NCBI GenBank assembly: GCA_040902925.1
Contig: JBBDWJ010000191.1
Span: 1 to 24,074, forward strand
Direction: 5' to 3'
Source: JBBDWJ01 sp040902925
Lineage (GTDB): Bacteria; Acidobacteriota; Terriglobia; Bryobacterales; UBA6623
Length of the DNA stretch: 24,074 bases
How positions within the stretch are numbered: the stretch's first letter is position 1; each line of letters opens with the position of its first letter. The notes under the pieces were generated by a model. It worked only from the letters and a program-made list of their open reading frames with translations. It searched no databases and was not told the DNA's origin. The translations under genes and the position numbers were made by a program. Of this stretch, positions 1 through 7,642 are shown one piece after another.

Positions 1-133
1 CGGCGGTTTTGGCTACGTCTTCGAAGTGGATGGGCGGCGGGGCGGCTTGATCCTTGGACGCGCCTGGGGCCGCCGGAATCGCGGCGCCGAGCAGCAGCGC
101 GGGTGCGAGCAGGAATTTTCGGCAAGACGGCAT
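1..133 (-). CDS. N-terminus of a secreted CRTAC1/FG-GAP-like protein (partial)
   Basis: This is an open frame from an ATG at 131-133 running leftwards off the window, so only about 44 residues are visible. The protein begins MPSCRKFLLAPALLLGAAIP, a clear signal peptide with a basic n-region and a hydrophobic core rich in Leu and Ala. An Ala/Pro-rich stretch follows, and then the motif IHFEDVAKTA. A short signal peptide followed by 'hFeDVt..aGl' is characteristic of the start of CRTAC1/ASPIC-UnbV proteins, which carry FG-GAP (VCBS) beta-propeller repeats and are abundant in Acidobacteria. The body of the protein lies outside the window, so the family call rests on this one motif. The secretion call is firmer. 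It is separated from the next gene by about 107 bases containing a strong hairpin. Confidence 0.5.
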   Translation of the reverse strand, partial: MPSCRKFLLAPALLLGAAIPAAPGASKDQAAPPPIHFEDVAKTA

Positions 134-210
134 CTAAGACAACGGCAGATCGATTCAGTCTTATCTTGCCAGATTGCTGCCGGCCGGCACGGGGCCTCGT
201 GTTTTGTCAG

Positions 211-229
211 CCCGCTTCATGGAAGCGGG
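211..229 (-). terminator. Hairpin after the ASH-repeat gene, possible terminator
   Basis: CCCGCTTC and GAAGCGGG form a perfect 8-bp stem with a 3-base loop. It lies 11 bases past the stop codon of the ASH-repeat gene on the minus strand. No run of T follows on that strand, so it is either a weak terminator or an RNA-stabilising hairpin. Confidence 0.45.
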
Positions 230-240
230 AGACGGGTGGG

Positions 241-2871
241 TTAGGGGCAGGGACTGTTCGGCCCCGACCAGCCTTCGGTGTTTCGCAACCACACTTGGGC
301 GGACCCGAATGTTTGCGCGTTGCTGAGGTCGATGGGAATGGTCACGCGAAATGCTCCGCCAGGGGCGAAGCTCGCCTCGTTTTCGACGAACCATTGCGTA
401 AAAGCCTGATTCAGGAACGTCGGATCGGGCCGCGTGAAGGTCAACTCGGTTCCGGGCGCGGCTTGCAGAGCCAGGCAGACCCCCGTGATCTCCCGCGTTG
501 TGGAAACCGCGTCGGCGATGACATTGATGCCCGTCGGCGTTGTTGGCGTGGTCGTCGCTCGAATCGCCGGAGCTAGCCGCGCGATCGCCGCGCTGCCGGC
601 CATGGCGTCGGTGACGGGCACGGCGTCGCCATCCAGCGTGCGTACGTTTTCGAGGTGGAATTGAATCGAGCCCGCAACGGTACCCGACTGGAAGCGCGCC
701 AGCAGCGGGTCAACCCCGGCGGCGGCTTCCTCCGGAAACGTGGCGCGTTGCTGTCCCTGGGGAACCTGAAAACGAATGGTGCGGCCATCGGCGCCGTCCC
801 CCGCCATGAAACGCACGGCCTGATACGCCGCCAGAAAACCGTTCGGCGTCTGCGAAAGATTGGGGACAAACTCCAGCACCAAATCCCCTTCCAGCGTTTC
901 GGTGGCCGCGCCTGCCGGGAGTTCCAACCCGACCGTGGGCAGGGGAGTCTGGGCCGGGGTGACAGTAGCGCTGAGCCCGATGCCATCGATGTCGACCGGC
1001 CCCATCGCGCCCGTGCCCTCGAGCGTAAACAGGGCGGTCTCCACGTTCTCGGCGCTGAGCGTCAATTGGCCGCTGCGCGTTCCACTCTGCTGCGGGGTAA
1101 AAGTCAGCGTGTAGCTGGCGGACTGTTCTGGAGCGAGCGCCTCGGGCGATGCGCCGGAAACATCGAACTCGCCGTTTGCGGCGCTGAGCGCCAGCCCAAG
1201 CGCCGGCGCGTTGCCGTCGTTGGTGACCACCAGCGGCAGCGAGCTGCTCTCGCCGAGCGCGGTCGACGGGAACCGGATCGTCCCGCCTGGATTGACGGGT
1301 ACGCCGCTCAACTCGAACCGCAGGCTCGGCTGCGCTTCATTCACGCCGTTGCCCATCAGGGTGACGCTGGGAATCTCGGCGGTCACCGTGCTCGTGAAGT
1401 CCACCGACGACAGCTTGGCTCCCGCGCTCGGTGGCGTGAACGTTACGGGTAGGGTCTCCTGAGCTAGCGCCGCAATGGTCAGATCGGCGATCTCGTCTCC
1501 TTCACCCAGACCGAAACCTTGCGCCGGGCCGGATTCGCCCAGCATCGCCGTCACGGTCGCCGCGATGTTTCCCCGATTCGCGATGAGAATCGAGCGCTGC
1601 GGCCCTGCTTCATTGACCGTCACGTCGCCAAAATTCACGCTGAGGTTGACGGGCTCCACAATCTGGATGCAGGCGGCTTCGGGGATGGGCTCGCGCAACA
1701 GGACCGTGCTTCTGCCCGACACCACCTGCGTCACGGTGATTTGTGGGCCGGAGGAGATTGGACCCGTGAGCGGATACCGCAGAACGAAGGAACGCGTCGA
1801 GGTGGATCCGGTGGGTTCCAAAGAAAAGGCAAGAGGGTCGGGGGCGAGGTCATACCCGGTTGTCACGCGCGCATCGAGGCCCTGGAGCAACAACCCGCTT
1901 AGGTTACTGATCGTCACAGGTATTTCGAGCGTACTGCCGCACTCGGCCTCGCCAAAAGTAATGGAGATCTCGGGGATTGCCTCTCCCGTACCGCGTCCCT
2001 CGAGCAGTACCTCGACGAAGCAAGCGTCGTCGTCTTCGTCGCGCAGCGCAACGAAGCTGACCGTTTCTCGAAAGTCCCCCGTCGTGGTTGGCATGAAGCT
2101 GACATCCCACGTCGCAAGTCTCAGGTCGGGCGACAACTCGAATCCCTCGGCAATATGGAACGGTTCCTCCACCGTAGAGTAGACAATGCCCGCGTCCATG
2201 AACGGTTCGGAAAACCCGAACTGCAGCACGCCCAGCACTTCTTGGCCAAGCGTCACGTTGCCGAAATCGAGTGCGTTTTGCGTAGCATTGCCGTTCTGAT
2301 CGATTCCTTCGACCTGGCTGATTAGACAGGCGGACAGGGTCACCGGTATGTCGACCGTACACGAACCGCCGTCCCAGAACTGGCTTCTAAAAATGAAGCG
2401 GTAGATGCCGGCTTCCGGCGGAGTAAACGAGATGTTAAACACTTGCTGCCCGCCGCTGGAAAGGGATCTCGGCAGCGACGGCGAGGAACCAAACTGCACC
2501 TGACTCCCCGTCCGCGACGCAAACGGGCCTGACGAAGTGGCCGCGAACTCGATGCCTTGCAGCTCGAGATTCTCCGATTCGGTCGAAATGCTGTTCTTGC
2601 GAATCCGGAACATGGTCGAGTCGTCGACCGTCGGGGACGCCGGAGACGTGAGCGGCGCAAACACGGAGCCGGGCTGCGTGGAAGTTGAACACAATCCCCA
2701 AACGTTCGGGGCGGTCTCGACTTCGATCGATGAGGACGATTGCGCCATCGCCGCCCGCGGCAGCAGAATCATCGCCAACACCAGCACCGTCATCGCGGCG
2801 GCGGCCGGCGTATGCAAGGCCCTGAGATTGCCTCGGGCCGGCGCTAATACGGATTGCAGGAATCTCATCAT
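241..2871 (-). CDS. Secreted choice-of-anchor D / ASH-domain repeat protein
   Basis: An 876-residue exported protein. Residues 1-43 form a long signal region with a hydrophobic core at about 28-43 ending in AMA before Q44. Met27 is a possible alternative start. The body holds repeated Ig-like beta-sandwich units of the ASPM-SPD-2-Hydin (ASH) or choice-of-anchor D type. Their signatures include LDFGNVTLGQEV near 201, VNFGDVTVNEAG near 412, and the unit ending in VVTNDGNAP near 548. Each is followed by a strand like VTFTP or LTFTP and a closing LEGTG or LMGNG. The C-terminal 250 residues are less recognisable and end in WSGPNSPCP, with no sorting motif I can name. The start codon overlaps the upstream stop as ATGA, which implies translational coupling. 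A surface or structural role is inferred; no catalytic motif is seen. Confidence 0.85.
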   Translation of the reverse strand: MMRFLQSVLAPARGNLRALHTPAAAAMTVLVLAMILLPRAAMAQSSSSIEVETAPNVWGLCSTSTQPGSVFAPLTSPASPTVDDSTMFRIRKNSISTESENLELQGIEFAATSSGPFASRTGSQVQFGSSPSLPRSLSSGGQQVFNISFTPPEAGIYRFIFRSQFWDGGSCTVDIPVTLSACLISQVEGIDQNGNATQNALDFGNVTLGQEVLGVLQFGFSEPFMDAGIVYSTVEEPFHIAEGFELSPDLRLATWDVSFMPTTTGDFRETVSFVALRDEDDDACFVEVLLEGRGTGEAIPEISITFGEAECGSTLEIPVTISNLSGLLLQGLDARVTTGYDLAPDPLAFSLEPTGSTSTRSFVLRYPLTGPISSGPQITVTQVVSGRSTVLLREPIPEAACIQIVEPVNLSVNFGDVTVNEAGPQRSILIANRGNIAATVTAMLGESGPAQGFGLGEGDEIADLTIAALAQETLPVTFTPPSAGAKLSSVDFTSTVTAEIPSVTLMGNGVNEAQPSLRFELSGVPVNPGGTIRFPSTALGESSSLPLVVTNDGNAPALGLALSAANGEFDVSGASPEALAPEQSASYTLTFTPQQSGTRSGQLTLSAENVETALFTLEGTGAMGPVDIDGIGLSATVTPAQTPLPTVGLELPAGAATETLEGDLVLEFVPNLSQTPNGFLAAYQAVRFMAGDGADGRTIRFQVPQGQQRATFPEEAAAGVDPLLARFQSGTVAGSIQFHLENVRTLDGDAVPVTDAMAGSAAIARLAPAIRATTTPTTPTGINVIADAVSTTREITGVCLALQAAPGTELTFTRPDPTFLNQAFTQWFVENEASFAPGGAFRVTIPIDLSNAQTFGSAQVWLRNTEGWSGPNSPCP

Positions 2872-3992
2872 TTTCGAATTCGCGATGGCGTCTGGGCGCC
2901 GGAGGGCTGCGCTGCTTCCTCGCCGGCCGGAACGTAGAACACGCCGGGCTGATTCTGATCGGCCTGCAACACCGCTTGGACGCCCCCGCCGGTGGTCAGC
3001 CGGAATGAATCGGGATCTTTGAGGCGCTCCAGTCCCGTTGCGACGCAGCCGCAAGAGAACAGGCCCGGCGTCGCCGTTCCGGAGCCGGCGACGACCAGCG
3101 TGCCGGAACCTTCGTTCACGATGAACACGCTCCCGTTGGTCGAAGCCTCCACGGCGACCGGCGCGCGCACGCCGTCAGACCGGCCCGCGATGGTTCGCGT
3201 GCCTTGACGCCCGCCGTCATTGAGCATCAGCACCTGGCCGCGGTCATAGTCCGCGACCAGAGCGTCGCGCGTCTGAGGCACGAACGACATGTGGACAACA
3301 CGGCCCGCCGCCGCGGCGCGCGAAGCCGTCCCGGTGTGGGAAGCGGCATCGCGCTGCAGGCGGTAAATCTCGCCGCTGCCGTTCTCGTTCGAAAACGCGG
3401 CCAGCGCCACCGCGCCGTCATCGGAAACGGCTAGCGCCGTGAGCAGTCCGCCCAAGCCAGCCAGGGAAACCGTATACAGCGAGTGCGGCTGGCGGGGAAG
3501 ACCGGCGACGACTTCGATCTCGCGCCGCTCGCGATCGTAAAGCAGGGCCACGCCGCCGAGAGGGCTTAGGACAATGCGGTCCGCCTGCGCGTTGACGAAA
3601 AACGCACTTGGCAGCAGCATGCCCGAGCCAGGGTTGGGGCGCAGGCCGTAGACCAGCAGCTCACCTGGCTGGGCGCCGCGCGCCACGGCATAGGAACCGG
3701 CCGAGGATATGGCCGGCAGGCCGGCGGCGCGAGCCAGGGTTAGCCGCGGACCGGGGAAGGCCGCGCCGGGAAAGCCCTGCAGAGCATAAAGTCCAGCGCC
3801 GTCCGCCTGGGCGGCGAAGCCAATCAACGGGCTGCCCAGCGGATCGGCGGTCGCGACCAGGGCGACGCGCATGGGCCCCGCGGCAGCTTTTCTTTCGAGC
3901 GGCGGTTGAGGCTTTAGCGCTGCCGTCCCCGCTGTCTGTGCGTTGAGCGGAACCGCGCCGAGCAGCACGCCAATTATCCAGCCAAAACGCAT
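2868..3992 (-). CDS. Secreted beta-propeller-like protein, function unknown
   Basis: A 374-residue protein starting MRFGWIIGVLLGAVPLNAQ, a short signal peptide cleaved near residue 18. An AGGAG ribosome-binding site lies 8 bases upstream of the ATG. The body consists of repeated short units of strand, turn and strand, such as ADRIVLSPLGGVALLYD, DALVADYDRGQVLMLND and GSVFIVNEGSGTLVVAG. This is the rhythm of WD40/NHL/PQQ-like beta-propellers, although no canonical repeat motif is strong enough to fix the family. A CGC motif (SCGCVATG) near residue 310 could be a disulfide or metal site. The gene is followed with a 4-base ATGA overlap by the ASH-repeat gene, so the two products are probably made together and may act together outside the cell. 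Confidence 0.75.
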   Translation of the reverse strand: MRFGWIIGVLLGAVPLNAQTAGTAALKPQPPLERKAAAGPMRVALVATADPLGSPLIGFAAQADGAGLYALQGFPGAAFPGPRLTLARAAGLPAISSAGSYAVARGAQPGELLVYGLRPNPGSGMLLPSAFFVNAQADRIVLSPLGGVALLYDRERREIEVVAGLPRQPHSLYTVSLAGLGGLLTALAVSDDGAVALAAFSNENGSGEIYRLQRDAASHTGTASRAAAAGRVVHMSFVPQTRDALVADYDRGQVLMLNDGGRQGTRTIAGRSDGVRAPVAVEASTNGSVFIVNEGSGTLVVAGSGTATPGLFSCGCVATGLERLKDPDSFRLTTGGGVQAVLQADQNQPGVFYVPAGEEAAQPSGAQTPSRIRK

Positions 3993-4053
3993 TCCGTGGG
4001 CTCCTAATCCCGACCAGAACTCATCTTCCTAATCCGGCGCAAATCGTAATCCA

Positions 4054-4082
4054 AAAGAGACGCTCTACCCGCTACAAGCGGG
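4054..4082 (-). terminator. Possible terminator of the SPOR-Ig gene
   Basis: On the minus strand, 11 bases after the SPOR-Ig stop codon, CCCGCT-TGT-AGCGGG forms a 6-bp hairpin. A small AGAG-CGT-CTCT stem and TTTTGG follow. The T-run is short and not directly against the main stem, so termination is plausible but not certain. Confidence 0.4.
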
Positions 4083-4093
4083 GAATTCCATCG

Positions 4094-5557
4094 CTAAGGG
4101 GACGGGCCAATCGTCACGCCACCCGGGCGCACGGTCGCCGTTCCACTGGGCGGCACGACTGGCGGCGCGGTCGTCGGCGGCGGGTCATCGCCACCGCTCA
4201 GCGCGACGGCGGCGCCAACTGCGACTCCGGCGACGATTGCTCCGATGATCCCTATGGTGGCGGCCGACATCCCGGCCCCCGCGGCTACATTCGACTGCGC
4301 GATCAGCGTCGACGCGGTCTGCCCCTGATGGGAAGCCGAAACCTGGATCGCCACGTCTCCCGCCACCGTATTCGGCGTGAAACCCGTCGCGGTCGCCATG
4401 CCCTGCGAGTCGGTAAGAATCGTCATGCTGCGCGCGCCATTGGCAAACGCGCCGCTAGCCCCACGGCTCGGCAGTGCAAAAGTAATCGCCACGCCGGCAA
4501 CGGGGCGGTCGTTCTCGTCCACGACCTGCACCACCGGATCGCGCGAGGTGCGCTGCTTGATGTTATTGATGGCGCCCTGGCCTTCCAAAATCAAAATCTT
4601 GAGCCTCGACCCGCGGGGCTGGCCGATCACCGCAACCTCCGTGGCTGACGGTTCGGTGGTAGGCGCCTCTGTAACAGGCGGCACAGTATCAGGCGGTCCT
4701 GTCACGGGAGGCTCTGGGACCGTGGGTTCGGGAACCGTGGGGTCGGCGACCTGCGGCACGCTAATCCGCGGCTCGGGGGCCGGCGCTTCGGGTTCGGCCG
4801 GCGGTGTTCTTGGCCTCGTTTCGGCCACCGTGGGCGCCGGGGCCGGCTCCAGTGTTACCGGCTGCGGCAGCGTCTCGGCCGGCGCCGGCGGAATTCCTGG
4901 CCTAGGCACGGGTGGAGGCTCAGCCGGCGGCTGCGTCGCCGTCACCGAGGGCTGCGGAACGGGCGGCGTCGTGGGCCGCGGGGCTGGCCGCACGGGCTCG
5001 GCCGGTGGTGTTGCCTGCGCTGGCGGCGTCTGCGTTGGCGGCGTCCGGGTGGCGGGCGTCTGGGTCTCCGCAGTCTGCGGCGGCGTCGTCCGAGGTTGCG
5101 CTGCCGGCGGTGTGCGAGCCGGAGGTCGAGCCGGGGTGGGCGCCGGGGCAGGCTGCCGCGTGGGAGCTTCCGTTCGCCGTGAACTCTGCCCGCTTTCGGC
5201 CGGCAGCGCAATGTCCTTGCGGAGATATCCCTCGAAGCCCTGCGTTTTCAACCGCGAGATTGCCGTGTTCGCTTCCGGGGTGCTGGCGAAGGGCCCAAGA
5301 ACCACCCGGTAGAAGTCCGACCCGGGTACCACGATGGGGGTAAAACCCTTCTCCTCCAGCCTGACCGCCAGCGCGGCCGCCCCCGTCGGCCCCCGAAAGG
5401 CGCCCACCTGCACCACGATCGGCGGCTGGCTGCGGGCCTGTTGCGGGGCAGCCGTCAAGCTGTTCGGCAGCATTGTGGCCAGCAGCGCGAGCGCAAAAAA
5501 AACGCAACCGGCGCTCCGGGAGCGGCGCCCCAACCGGCTCTCAAATCGCTTGTTCAC
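4094..5557 (-). CDS. SPOR-domain / proline-rich / Ig-like envelope protein
   Basis: A 487-residue protein from a GTG start, chosen because GGGGAGG lies 6 bases upstream; a longer TTG-started frame lacks any ribosome-binding site. Residues 15-37 form a signal peptide or anchor. Residues 46-115 match a SPOR domain (VVQVGAFRG, then DFYRVVLGPF), a fold that binds denuded septal peptidoglycan. About 130-305 is a Pro/Thr/Ala/Glu-rich linker with TVPEP-type repeats, long enough to span periplasm or wall. About 318-425 is an Ig-like domain (EGQGAINNIKQR, VVDENDRPVAG, GASGAFANGARS) of a style I associate with acidobacterial surface proteins. Residues 431-453 are a Gly/Ala-rich membrane segment, followed by GGDD and a short tail ending VTIGPSP. 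It appears to be transcribed alone. A cell-wall-associated, possibly division-related role is inferred from SPOR. Confidence 0.85.
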   Translation of the reverse strand: MNKRFESRLGRRSRSAGCVFFALALLATMLPNSLTAAPQQARSQPPIVVQVGAFRGPTGAAALAVRLEEKGFTPIVVPGSDFYRVVLGPFASTPEANTAISRLKTQGFEGYLRKDIALPAESGQSSRRTEAPTRQPAPAPTPARPPARTPPAAQPRTTPPQTAETQTPATRTPPTQTPPAQATPPAEPVRPAPRPTTPPVPQPSVTATQPPAEPPPVPRPGIPPAPAETLPQPVTLEPAPAPTVAETRPRTPPAEPEAPAPEPRISVPQVADPTVPEPTVPEPPVTGPPDTVPPVTEAPTTEPSATEVAVIGQPRGSRLKILILEGQGAINNIKQRTSRDPVVQVVDENDRPVAGVAITFALPSRGASGAFANGARSMTILTDSQGMATATGFTPNTVAGDVAIQVSASHQGQTASTLIAQSNVAAGAGMSAATIGIIGAIVAGVAVGAAVALSGGDDPPPTTAPPVVPPSGTATVRPGGVTIGPSP

Positions 5558-5563
5558 GTCTAA

Positions 5564-5570
5564 CCTCCCC
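5564..5570 (-). promoter_or_regulatory. Strong ribosome-binding site deciding the GTG start
   Basis: GGGGAGG on the minus strand ends 6 bases before the GTG at 5557. It fixes the start of the SPOR-Ig gene 18 codons downstream of the first possible (TTG) start. Confidence 0.75.
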
Positions 5571-5769
5571 GGGTTTAGGCATAGAGGTCGAGGGTGATCG
5601 GGTTCGCGCAAGAAGGGGGCTCAAGTTGGCGCAAAAGCAGCCAGAGGAACTTTTCCGGGAGTGCTGATCCGCGTTAGACATCCGCGGGTTTGTTCGGAGC
5701 CGTCGGGCCGAGAAATTGCCCCGAAAACAAGCGCGTCGCGACGTTGCAGGTTCGCGCGCCAATCGTGCG

Positions 5770-5799
5770 AGTATACATCAAAATCGCCCGCTCCGGCAA
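5770..5799 (-). promoter_or_regulatory. Candidate sigma70-type promoter for the SPOR-Ig gene
   Basis: On the minus strand, TTGCCG (5794-5799) and TATACT (5770-5775) are separated by 18 bases. They match the -35 and -10 consensus at 4/6 and 5/6. Transcription would begin near 5763, giving a leader of about 205 bases. Found by eye; acidobacterial promoters are poorly characterised. Confidence 0.4.
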
Positions 5800-5862
5800 C
5801 CTAGAACCGCGTTTCGAAACACTTGAGACGACGCCCGAGATTCACCCTACAGGGTTAGGTAC

Positions 5863-5922
5863 TCATAGAGAAATGAGCACGGATAGAACATGCAGGACGT
5901 ATAGGAGATGGAGGACTTATAG
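5863..5922. repeat. Degenerate 9-bp tandem repeat, consensus about NTATAGGAC
   Basis: From 5881 the sequence falls into 9-base units: GGATAGAAC, ATGCAGGAC, GTATAGGAG, ATGGAGGAC, then TTATAG. Less clear units (TCATAGAGA, AATGAGCAC) extend back to 5863. The last partial unit contains the TAA stop of the di-haem oxidoreductase gene (5917-5919 on the minus strand). Clean arrays of this 9-mer are familiar to me from other bacterial genomes, where they translate as (Arg-Thr-Tyr)n; here it looks decayed. Confidence 0.55.
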
Positions 5923-7185
5923 CGAATCGAGAAAGGCTCGCAATGCGGCTTTGTCATCGTCGGGGAGCTCGCGGTATTGCTCCGCGGCGCGGCCGGCTTC
6001 GTTGCCATGCCGCAGCACGGCTTGTTCCGGGGTTGCCGCGCTGCCGTCATGCAGCAGCGGCCTGCGGAATCGCAACCCCCACAGCGCTGGCGTGCGAATC
6101 TCGCCGGGCCGGGCCGACGCCTGCTCGATTCCATCGCCGGTTCCCACGTCGTGCAACAACAAGTCAGAGAATAGCGGAACGCCGCGGCGGTCAAATACGG
6201 GATTCGAGCTCTCGCCGGTGGTCAGCACCGGGACGTGGCAGGTGGCGCAGCCAATGGATTGAAAAACCGTCTCCCCTCGAATCACGCGCTCGTCGATAGA
6301 CCCGCGGTCGAGCGGCGCCAGAAACTTCATGAATGCTTCGAAGGCATCAATGCCGCGCAGCCCGGTCAGAGGCTCGCGGGCGTCTTCGGGATCGGAAGCC
6401 GGGTCGCACAACCGCAGCGCCTCGGGGTCGATCCCAGCCCCGACTTCGTTGCGGAAAAGATCGTTGGTGATGCCCATCTCGTTGCGGTAGGCGTCCGCGC
6501 CGAAGGTCAGCAAGGTGGCGTGCTGGGCTTTCCATCCGAACCGCCCGACGCGCTCGCGGCCGGTTCCCACATCGACGATGATCGAGGCGCGGCCCCGGAT
6601 GCCGTCGGCGTCGCGGTCTTCCGGGTCGCTCAGCGCCAGAATCGTCTCATCGGGAATTGCCTCGACCAGGCCGGCTCCAAACAACGGAATCGGGATCCGC
6701 CGCGCGATCACGTTTGCTTCCGGGGGAATGCTCGGCTGGCATTCCTGGTTCGGCAGCGAGAATAGATGGTAAAGAGTGTCGCCGCCCAATACAGTGAAGG
6801 TACCGTCGTCGTCCAGATAGCCCACGCGGACCTCCGCGACCGGGCTGACGCCGCCGATTGCCGGCGTCGCGTGGCACTGCGCGCAACCTAGCCCGTTGAA
6901 CACCGGCCCGAGCCCTTCGCCGGCCTCTTCCACCTCGACAAAATCGCCGAGACCGATCCGGAACAGCTCGAACTCATCGGCGGTGATGCCGGCGAGTGGA
7001 TTACCGGGCTGCGAAGGGCGTCCCTGCGAAACCGCCGTGGGAGAAAGCGGCTGTGACGGCGCTCCGGCCGCCACGCGCGCCGCGCGAGCCCGTGCCCGGC
7101 GGGGCAGCGGACCCTGCGCCAGCAGCGAAACCGCCAGCAGTACTGCTGCCGTCGCAACGAAAATACGGCTGAGTCTTGTGGTCAT
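5917..7185 (-). CDS. Di-haem oxidoreductase (DHOR / DUF1111 family)
   Basis: A 422-residue exported c-type cytochrome. Residues 1-24 are a signal peptide (hydrophobic IFVATAAVLLAVSLLAQ). Two CxxCH haem-binding motifs are present, CAQCH at 101-105 and CATCH at 313-317. Family hallmarks are GLGPVFNGLGCAQCH followed by PAIGG, PLFGAGLVEAIPDE near 167-180, and the C-terminal stretch GEIRTPALWG...PLLHDGSA, which resembles the second-haem domain of MauG/cytochrome c peroxidase relatives. The family is annotated as putative peroxidase or thiol oxidoreductase, but its natural substrate is not settled. The ATG at 7185 overlaps the stop of the cupredoxin gene as ATGA and follows a longer frame with no better start. 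It is the last gene of the porin-cupredoxin-cytochrome operon, so periplasmic electron transfer with the copper protein is likely. Confidence 0.92.
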   Translation of the reverse strand: MTTRLSRIFVATAAVLLAVSLLAQGPLPRRARARAARVAAGAPSQPLSPTAVSQGRPSQPGNPLAGITADEFELFRIGLGDFVEVEEAGEGLGPVFNGLGCAQCHATPAIGGVSPVAEVRVGYLDDDGTFTVLGGDTLYHLFSLPNQECQPSIPPEANVIARRIPIPLFGAGLVEAIPDETILALSDPEDRDADGIRGRASIIVDVGTGRERVGRFGWKAQHATLLTFGADAYRNEMGITNDLFRNEVGAGIDPEALRLCDPASDPEDAREPLTGLRGIDAFEAFMKFLAPLDRGSIDERVIRGETVFQSIGCATCHVPVLTTGESSNPVFDRRGVPLFSDLLLHDVGTGDGIEQASARPGEIRTPALWGLRFRRPLLHDGSAATPEQAVLRHGNEAGRAAEQYRELPDDDKAALRAFLDSL

Positions 7186-7640
7186 TCGACGACGATCCGC
7201 CCGGTCATCATGGTGTGCCCTGCTCCGCAAGCCTTCGAGCAATCAAACGGGAACACGCCCTTCTCTTGCGCCCGGAAAAGAATACGGGCGTCGCCCTTGC
7301 CGCGCTTGGGCACGATGACGTTCACGCCCGCGTCGCGAATATGAAAGCCATGGTTGGTGTCGAGACTGCGGATTCGCAGCTCAACCACCTCGCCTTGCTT
7401 GAGCTTGATCCGCGAAGGCACAAACGTGAAGCGCTCGGCGACGATCGAAATCACGCGACCGGCTTTTTCGCCTGCGCCCGATGATTCCGAATTAGCCGAT
7501 TCCGAACTCGCCGGCTCCGAACTCCCGGTCTCCGGGCCCGCCGGCTCCGTACCCGACGCGCGCGGCAGCAGCAGGATCGCCGCCAGCAGCGCCGCGGCCG
7601 CCAAGGCGCCTGCTTTCATCGCGTGCAGTGATCCCTTCAT
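7182..7640 (-). CDS. Cupredoxin with a CuA-type copper site (cytochrome oxidase subunit II-like)
   Basis: A 152-residue protein. Residues 8-29 are a signal peptide or membrane anchor and 31-60 a Ser/Glu/Pro-rich linker built from 5-residue repeats. From about 62 there is a cupredoxin fold. The metal ligands are visible: His97 in TNHGFHI, then Cys134, Cys138, His142 and Met145 in CSKACGAGHTMM. That is the CX3CX3HX2M spacing of a binuclear CuA centre as in cytochrome oxidase subunit II and nitrous oxide reductase. No subunit I gene is nearby, so it more likely serves as a stand-alone electron carrier or copper-binding partner. ATG 7640 was chosen because it follows the porin stop by 2 bases; ATGs at 7655 and 7619 are possible. 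It is coupled by ATGA to the di-haem gene. Confidence 0.85.
   Translation of the reverse strand: MKGSLHAMKAGALAAAALLAAILLLPRASGTEPAGPETGSSEPASSESANSESSGAGEKAGRVISIVAERFTFVPSRIKLKQGEVVELRIRSLDTNHGFHIRDAGVNVIVPKRGKGDARILFRAQEKGVFPFDCSKACGAGHTMMTGRIVVE
7483..7557 (-). repeat. Five tandem 15-bp units coding the cupredoxin linker
   Basis: On the plus strand the units are GATTCCGAATTAGCC, GATTCCGAACTCGCC, GGCTCCGAACTCCCG, GTCTCCGGGCCCGCC and GGCTCCGTACCCGAC. Each codes for five residues of the Ser/Glu/Pro/Ala-rich linker between the membrane anchor and the copper domain. Copy number could change by slippage and alter linker length without shifting the frame. Confidence 0.7.
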
Positions 7641-7642
7641 CG

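Larger units (their letters stand above)
5558..5916. other. 359-base intergenic region with promoter and repeat remnant
   Basis: No convincing gene is present. The region holds the leader and a candidate promoter of the SPOR-Ig gene (minus strand, around 5770-5799). At the right-hand edge it holds most of a degenerate 9-bp tandem repeat that runs into the end of the di-haem gene. Reading frames crossing it are frame shadows or read the repeat as Arg-Thr-Tyr. Confidence 0.6.

Noticed and set aside
4377..5312. Long plus-strand frame, Gly/Ala/Val-rich, over the SPOR-Ig gene
   Set aside because: It is antisense to the Pro-rich linker; GC-rich proline codons read backwards give glycine. No ribosome-binding site or domain.
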